Source of the DNA: Streptomycetaceae bacterium
GTDB lineage: Bacteria; Actinomycetota; Actinomycetes; Streptomycetales; Streptomycetaceae
Assembly: GCA_019243445.1 (NCBI GenBank)
Contig: JAFAUH010000230.1
Coordinates: 1 to 46,938 of the forward strand
Length of the DNA stretch: 46,938 nucleotides
Direction of reading: 5' to 3'
In this document: positions 1 through 8,012 of the stretch, piece by piece
Numbering within the stretch: position 1 is the stretch's first letter
Layout: each line of letters begins with the position of its first letter
Program-made: the position numbers and the translations under genes
The notes under the pieces: model-generated
What the model was told of the DNA's origin: nothing
Databases searched by the model: none
What the model saw: the letters and a program-made list of their open reading frames with translations, nothing else

Positions 1-2
1 CG

Positions 3-31
3 GCGGGCCGGAACGGGGCGCTCCGGCCCGC
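3..31. terminator. Hairpin terminator upstream of recA
   Basis: A perfect 10-bp inverted repeat (GCGGGCCGGA at 3-12, TCCGGCCCGC at 22-31) with a 9-nt loop ends 10 bp before the recA -35 box. It has no T-tract, which is usual for Streptomyces terminators, and probably ends the gene that precedes the window. Confidence 0.6.
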
Positions 32-40
32 GTGGTGCGC

Positions 41-70
41 TTGACACCAAAATCGAACATCCATTCTCAT
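41..70 (+). promoter_or_regulatory. recA promoter with SOS (LexA) box
   Basis: TTGACA at 41-46 is a perfect -35 hexamer, and 18 bp later TCTCAT (65-70) can serve as -10. Between them GAACATCCATTC (55-66) matches the Gram-positive/actinobacterial LexA site GAAC-N4-GTTC with one mismatch, so LexA bound here would cover the promoter. A very similar box is, from memory, described in front of recA in other Streptomyces. LexA itself is encoded in this window at 21870-22652. Confidence 0.8.
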
Positions 71-119
71 GGGGTTCCGGCCCTGTGTTTGCACGGGTTC
101 CACCGCGATTCCGGTGGAG

Positions 120-128
120 TTATCCACA
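120..128 (+). promoter_or_regulatory. DnaA box in recA leader
   Basis: TTATCCACA is a perfect 9-mer DnaA box lying in the untranslated leader, between the recA promoter and its start codon. It is a single site; whether DnaA binds here is inference. Confidence 0.4.
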
Positions 129-217
129 GGCTGGAAGGACGTCGGGGCGCATTGTCAGTGGCAGGCGTTAGCGTCTTTGACGTGAAGCGATCGACTCAAG
201 CAAACCGGGTGGAACCC

Positions 218-1345
218 ATGGCAGGAACCGACCGCGAGAAGGCGCTCGACGCCGCGCTCGCACAGATTGAACGGCAGTTCGGCAAGGGCGCCGTCATGCG
301 TCTCGGCGAGCGGCCGAACGAGCCCATCGAGGTCATCCCCACCGGGTCGACCGCTCTTGACGTGGCGCTCGGGGTGGGCGGTCTGCCGCGCGGTCGCGTG
401 GTGGAGGTCTACGGACCGGAGAGCTCCGGGAAGACCACGTTGACCCTGCACGCCGTGGCCAACGCCCAGAAGGCCGGGGGCGTGGTCGCCTTTGTCGACG
501 CAGAGCACGCTCTCGACCCCGAGTACGCCAAGAAGCTCGGCGTGGACATCGACGCCCTGATCCTGTCCCAGCCGGACAACGGCGAGCAGGCGCTGGAGAT
601 CGTCGACATGTTGATCCGTTCCGGCGCCCTCGATCTCATCGTCATCGACTCCGTCGCAGCCCTCGTCCCGCGTGCAGAGATCGAGGGTGAGATGGGGGAT
701 TCGCACGTGGGTCTACAGGCCCGTCTGATGAGCCAGGCATTGAGGAAGATCACGGGTGCACTGAATCAGTCGAAGACCACCGCGATTTTCATCAACCAAC
801 TCAGGGAAAAAGTAGGAATTATGTTCGGCTCGCCGGAGACCACGACGGGTGGCCGTGCATTGAAATTCTATTCCTCTGTTCGGCTTGATATTCGCCGAGT
901 TGAAACGCTCAAGGATGGTACGGAAGCGGTCGGTAACCGCACCCGAGTGAAGGTTGTAAAGAACAAGTGCGCGCCCCCCTTCAAGCAAGCAGAATTTGAC
1001 ATCCTTTACGGCCAGGGCATCAGCCGCGAAGGCGGTCTGATCGACATGGGTGTCGAACATGGATTCATCCGCAAGTCCGGTGCTTGGTACACCTACGAGG
1101 GCGATCAGCTCGGTCAGGGCAAGGAGAACGCCCGAAACTTCCTCAAGGACAACCCTCATCTCGCCAACGAGATCGAGAAGAAAATCAAGGAGAAGCTGGG
1201 CATCGGCGTACGGGCCGACGCATCAGGCGGCGATCCGGGGGCCGACGCCGCAACCGGGGCCGCAGCGCCGACCGCCAAGGCGGAGCCCGCCGGAACTCCG
1301 GTGAAGGCCGTGAAATCGACCAGGTCCTCGACGGCCAAGGGATAG
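218..1345 (+). CDS. recA: Recombinase A
   Basis: ATP-dependent strand-exchange protein of homologous recombination and co-protease that triggers LexA self-cleavage. The 375-residue product shows the Walker A motif GPESSGKT (residues 66-73), the [12 protein letters not shown] Walker B region and the loop-2 region ending in [14 protein letters not shown], all near-canonical. The C-terminal tail is rich in Ala, Pro and Lys, as in Streptomyces RecA. The reading frame is open upstream to position 32, but the ATG at 218 opens the [19 protein letters not shown]-terminus expected of the family and lies downstream of the SOS promoter, so I place the start there. recX follows after 3 bp, implying co-transcription. 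Length and motifs are normal; nothing suggests disruption. Confidence 0.98.
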   Translation: MAGTDREKALDAALAQIERQFGKGAVMRLGERPNEPIEVIPTGSTALDVALGVGGLPRGRVVEVYGPESSGKTTLTLHAVANAQKAGGVVAFVDAEHALDPEYAKKLGVDIDALILSQPDNGEQALEIVDMLIRSGALDLIVIDSVAALVPRAEIEGEMGDSHVGLQARLMSQALRKITGALNQSKTTAIFINQLREKVGIMFGSPETTTGGRALKFYSSVRLDIRRVETLKDGTEAVGNRTRVKVVKNKCAPPFKQAEFDILYGQGISREGGLIDMGVEHGFIRKSGAWYTYEGDQLGQGKENARNFLKDNPHLANEIEKKIKEKLGIGVRADASGGDPGADAATGAAAPTAKAEPAGTPVKAVKSTRSSTAKG

Positions 1346-1348
1346 TCC

Positions 1349-1918
1349 ATGCCGTGGCAACATGATGAGAGCTGCGACGGGTTCTCTTCCACGAGGGTGG
1401 AACAAGACTCGCCGCGTGATTCCGAGGAGCAGGCGCGGGCATTGTGTCTGAGTCTGCTCGCCGGGCCCCCCCGGACGCGCGCGCAGCTTGCGGAGGCTAT
1501 GCGGCGGCGCGGCATCTCCGACGAAGCGGCCCAGCAAGTGCTGTCGCGCTTCGAGGAGGTCGGGCTCATCAACGACGCCGTGTTCGCAGATGCCTGGGTG
1601 GAATCGCGGCATCATGGCCGAGGGCTTGCCCAACGTGCGCTCGCCCGTGAACTGCGCACCCGAGGGGTCGAATCCGAGGTGATCGCCCGGGCCGTCGAGC
1701 AACTCGACGCCGAGCGCGAAGAAGAGACGGCGCGTGCCCTCGTGGAACGCAAGCTGCGCTCCACCCGCGGCCTCGACCAGGAAAAGCGGATACGACGCCT
1801 CGTCGGGATGCTTGCCCGCAAGGGATACACGGAAGGGATCGCCTTGCGAGTGGTGCGCCAGGCGCTGGAAAAGGAGGGTGAAGACACCGAGTTCCTGGAG
1901 AGTTGCTTCCCCGACTGA
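1349..1918 (+). CDS. recX: RecA regulatory protein RecX
   Basis: Small helical modulator that binds RecA filaments and limits their activity. The 189-residue product has the three-helix repeats typical of RecX: LxxRPRTRxxLxxxLxxRG-like (LLAGPPRTRAQLAEAMRRRG), the GLINDAVFADAWVESR segment and the KGY segment near the C-terminus. It starts 3 bp after the recA stop, the classic recA-recX arrangement. The last 307 bp are overlapped on the other strand by the tail of a rhodanese-domain ORF (1612-2193), whose C-terminal part is probably just antisense read-through of recX. Confidence 0.93.
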   Translation: MPWQHDESCDGFSSTRVEQDSPRDSEEQARALCLSLLAGPPRTRAQLAEAMRRRGISDEAAQQVLSRFEEVGLINDAVFADAWVESRHHGRGLAQRALARELRTRGVESEVIARAVEQLDAEREEETARALVERKLRSTRGLDQEKRIRRLVGMLARKGYTEGIALRVVRQALEKEGEDTEFLESCFPD

Positions 1919-2193
1919 ACGGGCAGACCTGCCGCACGCCACGCCTGGAATCCGCCGTCCAGATCGGTCGCCCGGTGAAGTCCCAGCTCCTGCAAGGAGA
2001 CAGCGGCGAGGCTCGACGCGTAGCCCTCGTCGCAGATCACCACGATCCGGTGATTGTGGCGGGTGGCTTCGGGAAGCTGGTGGTCGGGCAACGGATCCGG
2101 GCCCCACTCGCGTTCGTTGCATTCGACGATCAACGCGCCGGGAATGGTGCCGTCCCGTTCGCGCAGCGCCGCGTACCGGATGTCGACAAGCAA
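1612..2193 (-). CDS. Rhodanese-domain protein, probably eroded
   Basis: About 90 N-terminal residues resemble the single-domain rhodanese-like proteins of Streptomyces: LVDIR at the start of the fold, the ERDGTIPGA turn, VVICDEGYASS as the active-site loop with its Cys, and GGFQAWRAAGLPV at the end of the domain. The remaining ~100 residues are Ser/Arg-rich and lie antisense to recX, so they look like read-through after loss of a stop codon. The front is also short: the first plausible start is a TTG at 2193, only three residues before the LVDIR strand, and the frame upstream is closed by the TGA at 2260-2262 that ends the monooxygenase gene. The ORF is in the same frame as, and 66 bp after, that gene and was probably co-transcribed with it. 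It could be a functional minimal rhodanese or a decaying pseudogene. Confidence 0.5.
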   Translation of the reverse strand: MLVDIRYAALRERDGTIPGALIVECNEREWGPDPLPDHQLPEATRHNHRIVVICDEGYASSLAAVSLQELGLHRATDLDGGFQAWRAAGLPVQSGKQLSRNSVSSPSFSSAWRTTRKAIPSVYPLRASIPTRRRIRFSWSRPRVERSLRSTRARAVSSSRSASSCSTARAITSDSTPRVRSSRASARWASPRP

Positions 2194-2259
2194 GCGGAGG
2201 CAAGCATGGCGTTCCAGAACCGGTCGAGGTGGAGTGGCGGTCGGGGTGGGCTGATCAGG

Positions 2260-4029
2260 TCAGCGGGAGCGCAGTTGGGCTTCGGCGCCTTTGTCCTTCT
2301 CAACGGGCTCGTCGTGCGCCTCGTCCGCGTCTTGACGCGCGCCCAGGCGCTGCGGGGGTGGCCCGCCTCGCGCCGCGTCCGCGCACGCGTACAGCTCCGC
2401 TGGGCGGCAGCCCGTCATCGCGCCGACCAGGTGCCCATCGGGCCGTACGACGAGGACGGTGTGCGCGGTCGCACCCGGATAGCTCTCGGTGACCAACAGT
2501 TCCGCGCGGACCGGCAGTGCCGCCACGGCTGCCGACAGCTGCGGCATCAGACCTGCGGTCAGCCAGTGCCTGCTTTCCCATACTCCCGTACCCGGCGCGA
2601 CGAGTACGACCAGCAGATCGCGGCCCAGCCGTCCACTCAGCCGCCCGCGTCTCCCGTCGAGCCCGATCACTGCCACATCGGTGACCATCTCGCCCGGTGC
2701 CGTACCGGCCACGGTGATCAGCGCAGAGGCGGCCGCACGCCCACGTCCGCCCGGCGCCGCGGGCGTGAGTGGCGAGCGGTCGTAGAGCGGTGGCGACCCC
2801 AGCGTGCCGCGCCCGAGGTGACCATCCGTCATCACTGTGATATGGCGAGCCGGTGGCCCGGAGAAGAGTGAATGCCGCATCGCACGCCAAGTGCCGCCGG
2901 CGTTGAGCAGCGGCATCGCCTGATCGGCGGAGCGCAGCCGGGTGCCTACCGCCCTGCGCCGCTCGCTCTGGTAGCTGTCGAGCAGTGTTTCGGAAGAGCC
3001 GTGGTGCCAGGTGAGCGCGAGCTTCCAGGCGAGATTGTCGGCGTCTCGCAGACCCTCCTCCAGGGCCTGGGTGCCCAGCGCCCCCAAGAGGTGAGCGGCA
3101 TCCCCGGCGAGGAAGGCGCGCCCGGAACGCCACTGGCGCGCGAGCCGCTGGTGGACCGAGTGTTCGGTCCAGCCGAGCAGTTCGTAGGCGGGCACACCGC
3201 CGCCGCACCACCCGGCGAGCGTTTCCCGGATCAGCGTCACTAGGGCGTCGGTGGTCAGCAGTGCGCCGTCCGGCGGCAGCAACCAGTCGATCCGCCATAC
3301 GCCGTCCGGCAATGGGCGGGCCGTTACCTCCGTGCCCCGCCTGGCGCCAGGCGGGTCACGGTGCTGCAATGCCCCTCTGGAGAACGGGAGTTCGGCACGC
3401 AGTGCTGCGACGGCGTAGCGCTGCACGGACGTACGCCCCGGGAAGCGCACCTTGAGCAGCTTGCGCAGCGTCGACCGTGGTCCGTCGCAACCGACTACGA
3501 AACTCCCGCGCCACCAGGTGTCCGTATCCGTCTCTGTTCCCGCAGCGCCGCTGTTGCCGCGGGTGTGCACGCTGACCCCGCCCTCGTCCTGTTCGACCGC
3601 GGTGAGGCGGGTACTGTGCGCAATCGTCACCAGGGACTGCCCGGCAAGTGCGTCGCGCAGCCCGCGGCACAGCCGGTCCTGTGACAGATGCAGCGGCGAC
3701 AGCTCGGATTGAGCATCCCCCGTTTGAGGGTCCCCCGCGGTGAATTCCACCCGGTGGAGCTCCTGCCGGCGCCGCAGCGTGCGCCAACTGCTCCAGCGTG
3801 CGGCATCGTCGTGAACGCCGGTATAACCGAGCCGGGCGAGCAGCTCCGCGGTCTGCGGCCGGAGTACGGCGGTCCGTTCTGGCTGATGCCCCGATGGTTG
3901 CTCCGACGACTGCCCTGACGACGGAGCGCCGCCGCTGTCGAGCAGCACGACGGGTACGGCGTGCCGGGCGAGGCAGAGCGCGAGCGCGAGCCCGGTCGGC
4001 CCGGCGCCCGTGACGATCACCGGGTCCAT
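2260..4029 (-). CDS. FAD-dependent aromatic monooxygenase (PheA/TfdB type)
   Basis: Flavoprotein hydroxylase of the FAD_binding_3 group, which uses NAD(P)H and O2 to hydroxylate aromatic or polyketide-like substrates; the substrate cannot be read from sequence. The 589-residue product opens with the dinucleotide-binding motif VTGAGPTG (GxGxxG), has the second FAD/NAD motif VVGCDGPRSTLRK and the third motif GDAAHLLGALGTQALEEGL followed by DADNLAWKL. Its C-terminus resembles the thioredoxin-like domain of this family (LLVVLVAPG ... VRPDGHLVG). ATG at 4029 gives MDPVIVTGAGPTG, the standard beginning; the frame extends upstream without family similarity. A rhodanese-like ORF follows in frame. The gene points away from a truncated regulator stump at 4211. 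Confidence 0.88.
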   Translation of the reverse strand: MDPVIVTGAGPTGLALALCLARHAVPVVLLDSGGAPSSGQSSEQPSGHQPERTAVLRPQTAELLARLGYTGVHDDAARWSSWRTLRRRQELHRVEFTAGDPQTGDAQSELSPLHLSQDRLCRGLRDALAGQSLVTIAHSTRLTAVEQDEGGVSVHTRGNSGAAGTETDTDTWWRGSFVVGCDGPRSTLRKLLKVRFPGRTSVQRYAVAALRAELPFSRGALQHRDPPGARRGTEVTARPLPDGVWRIDWLLPPDGALLTTDALVTLIRETLAGWCGGGVPAYELLGWTEHSVHQRLARQWRSGRAFLAGDAAHLLGALGTQALEEGLRDADNLAWKLALTWHHGSSETLLDSYQSERRRAVGTRLRSADQAMPLLNAGGTWRAMRHSLFSGPPARHITVMTDGHLGRGTLGSPPLYDRSPLTPAAPGGRGRAAASALITVAGTAPGEMVTDVAVIGLDGRRGRLSGRLGRDLLVVLVAPGTGVWESRHWLTAGLMPQLSAAVAALPVRAELLVTESYPGATAHTVLVVRPDGHLVGAMTGCRPAELYACADAARGGPPPQRLGARQDADEAHDEPVEKDKGAEAQLRSR

Positions 4030-4210
4030 GGCGCGCTGCCTTGTCGCATGGCGGAGATGGCGGAGCCTGCCCGGTTCGATCACATAGCGTATGCAACCTA
4101 TTGCGGGTCCGTGCGTCAAGCGATGACCGCCTCTGTGCATCCGCGCGCCCTCGTGCGCCGCCGATTGAAGCTCAGGACCCGCCATAACGGATGGTGCCAC
4201 AGGGGGAACG

Positions 4211-4303
4211 ATGCAGCTGCTGCTGGTTGAGGACGACGAACGGGGCCGCTGCTCGACTCCAGGGACGGAGCTGTCATGGGTACCGCCTACCCTGGACGGG
4301 TGA
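4211..4303 (+). pseudogene. Truncated response-regulator stump
   Basis: A 30-codon ORF preceded by a good Shine-Dalgarno site (GGGGGA at 4202-4207) begins [10 protein letters not shown], the hallmark first beta-strand and acidic pair of an OmpR-type receiver domain. After residue 12 the similarity stops and the frame closes at 4301-4303, inside the beginning of miaB. No phosphorylatable Asp, effector domain or sensor kinase follows. From memory, S. coelicolor carries a complete two-component pair (SCO5784/SCO5785) just before miaB, so I read this as the scar of a deletion that removed the system but left the 5' end of the regulator. Confidence 0.6.
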
Positions 4304-5877
4304 GCGGTAGCGAGGTTGGCGGTTTGAGAACATACGAGGTCCGCACCTACGGGTGCCAGATGAACGTCCACGACTCCGAGCGGCTGGCAGGACTGCTGGA
4401 GGAGGCGGGATATGTCCGGGCGACCGGCGGTGATGACGCCGTCGACGTCATTGTGTTCAACACGTGCGCGGTGCGTGAGAACGCCGACAACCGGCTCTAC
4501 GGCAACCTCGGTCGACTTGCGCCCAAGAAAGCGGCACGGCCAGGCATGCAGATCGCCGTCGGCGGCTGTCTGGCGCAAAAAGACCGCGACACCATCGTGA
4601 AGAAGGCGCCCTGGGTCGATGTGGTCTTCGGCACCCACAACATCGGCCGCCTGCCGGTGCTGCTGGAGCGTGCACGCATCGCCGACGAGGCGCAAGTTGA
4701 GATCGCCGAGTCACTGGAGGAGTTCCCCTCCATGCTGCCGACCCGGCGCGAGTCGGTGTACGCCGCATGGGTCGCCATCTCGGTGGGCTGCAACAACACC
4801 TGTACCTTCTGTATCGTTCCGGCGCTGCGCGGCAAGGAGAAGGACCGGCGCCCCGGTGACATCCTCGCCGAGGTCGAGGCGTTGGTCGCCGACGGTGTCA
4901 TCGAAGTGACGCTGCTCGGCCAGAACGTCAACGCCTACGGCTCGGACATAGGCGACCGTGAGGCGTTCTCCAAGCTGCTGCGCGCGTGCGGGAATGTCGA
5001 GGGCTTGGAGCGAGTGCGCTTCACCTCCCCGCATCCGCGCGATTTCACCGACGACGTGATCGCGGTGATGGCCGAGACCCCGAATGTCATGCATCAGTTG
5101 CACATGCCTCTGCAATCCGGCTCCGACTCCGTGCTCAAGGCAATGCGCCGCTCGTACCGGCAGGAGCGCTACCTGGGCATTATTGAGAAAGTGCGCGCCG
5201 CGATGCCGGACGCCGCGATCTCGACCGACATCATCGTCGGCTTCCCCGGCGAGACCGACGAGGACTTCGAGCAGACCCTGCATGTGGTGCGGGAGGCGCG
5301 CTTCGCACAGGCATTCACCTTCCAGTACTCCAAGCGCCCCGGCACTCCGGCAGCGACGATGGAGGAACAGGTCCCCAAAGAGGTCGTCCAAGAGCGGTAT
5401 GAGCGCCTGGTCGCCCTGCAGGAGGAGATCTCCTGGGAGGAGAACAAGAAGCAGGTCGGGCGCACTGTGGAGGTGCTCGTCGCCGAAGGCGAGGGCCGCA
5501 AGGACGACCGTACGGCGCGGTTGTCGGGTCGTGCCCCCGACAACCGCCTCGTCCACTTCGCGCGCCCGGCGGAGCCGGTGCCTTCCGGCACTGCGTCCGT
5601 TGGTGCCGGGCCCGCTCCGCGACCCGGCATTGCGTCCGTTGGTGCCGGGCCCGCTCCGCGACCCGGCGACGTAGCCACCGTGGAGATCACCTACGCGGCC
5701 CCGCACCACCTGCTTGCCGAGCAGCCACCGCTGGCGGTGCGCCGCACGCCCGCGGGCGATGCGTGGGAGCGCCGCAATGCCGCTCCACCGCAGCAGACCG
5801 GCGTGATGCTGGGTCTGCCCACGATTGGCGTGCCTGCGCCCACCGCCGCGTCCGGCGCGGGCTGCGGCTGCGACTGA
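4276..5877 (+). CDS. miaB: tRNA-2-methylthio-N6-dimethylallyladenosine synthase MiaB
   Basis: Radical-SAM methylthiotransferase that adds a 2-methylthio group to i6A37 of tRNA, acting after MiaA, encoded 1 kb downstream. The 533-residue product has the N-terminal UPF0004 domain with its three cluster Cys ([18 protein letters not shown]), the radical-SAM motif CNNTCTFC and a C-terminal TRAM domain. ATG at 4276 has GGAG at 4267-4270; a GTG at 4300, overlapping the stop of the regulator stump, is an alternative. Odd: the TRAM region carries two exact copies of a 13-residue segment, [12 protein letters not shown]-like, encoded by a 39-bp tandem repeat not expected in the family. The C-terminus ends GAGCGCD, a common actinobacterial MiaB tail. 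Confidence 0.96.
   Translation: MGTAYPGRVSGSEVGGLRTYEVRTYGCQMNVHDSERLAGLLEEAGYVRATGGDDAVDVIVFNTCAVRENADNRLYGNLGRLAPKKAARPGMQIAVGGCLAQKDRDTIVKKAPWVDVVFGTHNIGRLPVLLERARIADEAQVEIAESLEEFPSMLPTRRESVYAAWVAISVGCNNTCTFCIVPALRGKEKDRRPGDILAEVEALVADGVIEVTLLGQNVNAYGSDIGDREAFSKLLRACGNVEGLERVRFTSPHPRDFTDDVIAVMAETPNVMHQLHMPLQSGSDSVLKAMRRSYRQERYLGIIEKVRAAMPDAAISTDIIVGFPGETDEDFEQTLHVVREARFAQAFTFQYSKRPGTPAATMEEQVPKEVVQERYERLVALQEEISWEENKKQVGRTVEVLVAEGEGRKDDRTARLSGRAPDNRLVHFARPAEPVPSGTASVGAGPAPRPGIASVGAGPAPRPGDVATVEITYAAPHHLLAEQPPLAVRRTPAGDAWERRNAAPPQQTGVMLGLPTIGVPAPTAASGAGCGCD
5592..5667 (+). repeat. 39-bp tandem duplication inside miaB
   Basis: Two direct copies with period 39 bp (5592-5630 and 5631-5667, identical over 37 nt) lie in frame in miaB. 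Each copy contains GCCGGG ... CCCGGC and can fold as a small hairpin, so it resembles a REP-like intergenic repeat that has become coding. It adds 13 residues per unit to a loop of the TRAM domain. Confidence 0.85.
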
Positions 5878-5906
5878 TGCCCCAGCCTGCGCCGCGGCAG
5901 CCCGTT

Positions 5907-5946
5907 CCGGCCTGCGTCATCCCCTCCATCCGGTTTCGCAGGCCGG
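5907..5946. terminator. Hairpin terminator after miaB
   Basis: Perfect 10-bp inverted repeat CCGGCCTGCG (5907-5916) and CGCAGGCCGG (5937-5946) with a 20-nt loop, in the 130-bp spacer between miaB and the next gene. Confidence 0.55.
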
Positions 5947-6007
5947 ATTCGGGGCACTCCCTGGGCCCCGCCTGGAGCGGCGCTCCTGGGCCGATAGGGT
6001 GCCGGAC

Positions 6008-6733
6008 ATGCTGGTCGCTGCCGCCGTCTGCCCATGTCCGCCGTTGCTTGTGCCCGAGGTGGCGGTAGGGGCAGCTCCGGAGCTGGCATCGTTGCGTACC
6101 GCGTGCAGCGATGCCATGGCCGTGCTCACCGCAGCGCGTCCTGACCGGCTCGTCGTACTGGGTCCCGCGGAGCAGGCCGGGCACGGTCTGTACCGGGAAG
6201 GATCAACGGGGTCCTTCCGGCCGTTCGGGGTGCACCTTGACGTCGTCCTCGGGCAGCCCCGTGACGTGGCCGAAGAAGGCAGCGTCGGACGGTCGTTGCC
6301 CGCATCGCTTGCCGTCGGCGCCTGGTTGCTCGCCCGTACGGAGTGGTCGGCTGCGCCCGTTGAGGGATTCGGCGTGGCTGAACCGCTCGCCGTCGGACGA
6401 TGTACGGGCGCAGGCCGTGAGCTGGCTGCGTCGGCGGAGCGGGTGGCGCTGCTGGTGATGGGCGACGGGAGTGCCCGCCGCAGCGAGAAAGCCCCTGGCT
6501 ACCTGGACGAGCGTGCGGAGCCGTTCGACGCCTCCGTTGCGGCGGCGCTCGCCGCGGCCGATACGGCAGCGCTCGCCGCCTTGGACGAGCAGCTCGCCGC
6601 CGAGTTGCAGGCCGCGGGCCGTGCGCCGTGGCAGGTACTCGCGGGCGCGGCCGGGGGAGCGGGCCTGAGCGGGACGCTGCTGTACAGCGACGCGCCTTAT
6701 GGCGTCGGCTACTTCGTCGCCACTTGGTCGTAG
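6008..6733 (+). CDS. Class III extradiol dioxygenase subunit B-like protein
   Basis: The 241-residue protein, starting at ATG 6008 (MLVAAAVCPCPPLLVPEV), resembles the conserved actinobacterial proteins placed in the LigB-like extradiol dioxygenase fold and found between miaB and miaA. The opening CPCPPLLVPE segment and the RLVVLGPAEQ strand are the parts I recognise. The usual metal-binding His residues of true ring-cleavage enzymes are not evident to me, so enzymatic activity is uncertain; the name reflects fold only. A long frame is open upstream to 5825, but that part overlaps the miaB end and the hairpin at 5907-5946. Conserved location suggests a role linked to tRNA modification or a housekeeping process, which is inference. 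Confidence 0.75.
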   Translation: MLVAAAVCPCPPLLVPEVAVGAAPELASLRTACSDAMAVLTAARPDRLVVLGPAEQAGHGLYREGSTGSFRPFGVHLDVVLGQPRDVAEEGSVGRSLPASLAVGAWLLARTEWSAAPVEGFGVAEPLAVGRCTGAGRELAASAERVALLVMGDGSARRSEKAPGYLDERAEPFDASVAAALAAADTAALAALDEQLAAELQAAGRAPWQVLAGAAGGAGLSGTLLYSDAPYGVGYFVATWS

Positions 6734-6783
6734 TCGGTTGCATTTGTTCGCGAGAGGCCCATGTATCGCCCCTGTATTGCTCC

Positions 6784-6810
6784 AGATCTTACTCACACAG
6801 GTGAAGATCT
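6784..6810. promoter_or_regulatory. Inverted repeat upstream of miaA
   Basis: AGATCTT (6784-6790) and AAGATCT (6804-6810) form a perfect 7-bp dyad with 20-bp centre spacing, 29 bp before the miaA start. The AT-rich arms stand out from the GC-rich surroundings. It may be an operator or a weak hairpin; no known regulator site is recognised. Confidence 0.35.
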
Positions 6811-6838
6811 TCGTTCATGAGTTTGGGAGACTAGGCAG

Positions 6839-7795
6839 GTGAATACTGCTGTCGCGCACCTCCCGTGCAATTCGGCTCCTCAGGTCATCGCTGTCGTCGG
6901 CCCCACCGCGGCTGGAAAGTCCGACCTGGGTACGGTTCTGGCCGGTATCGTCGGCGGCGAGGTCGTCAACGCCGACTCGATGCAGCTCTATCGGGGCATG
7001 GACATCGGGACGGCCAAGCTCACCCCCGAAGAGCGTCGCGGCATCCCGCACCACCTGCTCGACATCTGGGATGTCACGCAGGTGGCGAGTGTCGCCGAAT
7101 ACCAGCGCCTTGCACGTGCGCAGATCGACCGACTGCACGCTGCGGGACGGATACCGGTCCTGGTTGGTGGTTCCGGGCTGTACGTACGGGCCGCGATCGA
7201 CGCGCTCGATTTCCCCGGCACCGATCCCGAGGTGCGTGCACGGCTGGAGCAGGAACTCGCGGAATACGGTTCCGGGCCGCTGCACGCCCGGCTCGCGGCT
7301 GTCGACCCCGAGGCCGCCCGCTCGATCCTGTCGAGCAACGGCCGCCGCATTGTGCGAGCTTTGGAGGTCGTCGAGATCACTGGGCGGCCCTTCACCGCCA
7401 ACCTGCCCGGGCCGGACGCCCGCCAGTCCGTTTACGCCACGGTCCAGGTAGGCGTCGATGTGCCCCGACCCGAACTCGACGAACGCATCATGCGGCGCGT
7501 CGACCGGATGTGGGAGGCCGGTCTCATGGACGAGGTGCGGGCATTGGAGGCTGTGGGACTGCGGGAGGGCCTGACCGCATCGCGGGCGCTCGGCTACCAG
7601 CAGATCCTGGCGCACTTCGCGGGTGAATGCAGCGAGGAGGAGGCGCGTGCCGAGACCGTGCGCGCCACCAAGCGCTTCGCACGCCGCCAGGACTCGTGGT
7701 TCCGCCGCGATCCCCGCGTGCACTGGCTCGCCGGACGTGGCGAGGAACTCATCGACCAGGCACTGTCGATGCTCGAACGACCGGTCACAGCCTGA
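6839..7795 (+). CDS. miaA: tRNA dimethylallyltransferase MiaA
   Basis: Transfers a dimethylallyl group from DMAPP to N6 of A37 in tRNAs reading UNN codons, making the substrate for MiaB. The 318-residue product has the P-loop GPTAAGKS (residues 21-28), the NADSMQLYRGMDIGTAK block, VGGSGLYVRA, SSNGRRIVRALEV and the C-terminal GYQQI and RRQDSWFRRD motifs. The GTG at 6839 is preceded by a weak SD (CTAGGCAGGT). Length is normal. A small membrane-protein gene and dapF follow. Confidence 0.96.
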   Translation: MNTAVAHLPCNSAPQVIAVVGPTAAGKSDLGTVLAGIVGGEVVNADSMQLYRGMDIGTAKLTPEERRGIPHHLLDIWDVTQVASVAEYQRLARAQIDRLHAAGRIPVLVGGSGLYVRAAIDALDFPGTDPEVRARLEQELAEYGSGPLHARLAAVDPEAARSILSSNGRRIVRALEVVEITGRPFTANLPGPDARQSVYATVQVGVDVPRPELDERIMRRVDRMWEAGLMDEVRALEAVGLREGLTASRALGYQQILAHFAGECSEEEARAETVRATKRFARRQDSWFRRDPRVHWLAGRGEELIDQALSMLERPVTA

Positions 7796-7888
7796 TCACG
7801 TGATGGCCACGGGACGCCTCCGCAAGGGTTGACAGCCCTTCCGACGTGCCATCATCGATCGTCGGGCCGGGGAGGCCCATGATCGAGC

Positions 7889-7915
7889 GTGAGCGACGCG
7901 CGCGAGCAGGCGGAG
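7889..7915 (+). repeat. Dispersed GC-rich repeat, part 1 (copy A)
   Basis: This 27-nt stretch beginning GTGAGCGACGCGCGCGAGCA matches 25 of 27 positions with 37110-37136 and shares its first 16 positions, with one change, with 13513-13528. It lies in the 217-bp spacer between miaA and the next gene, which otherwise holds no ORF I can support. Confidence 0.7.
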
Positions 7916-8012
7916 TGGCCGGCCGAGGAACGAGGCCGTCCGCAGAGCCCGGGAGCGGGCGGAGAAGCGAACGAAAAGCACAGACCAGGTCAGGGTGGGA
8001 GGGCATGTGGCA

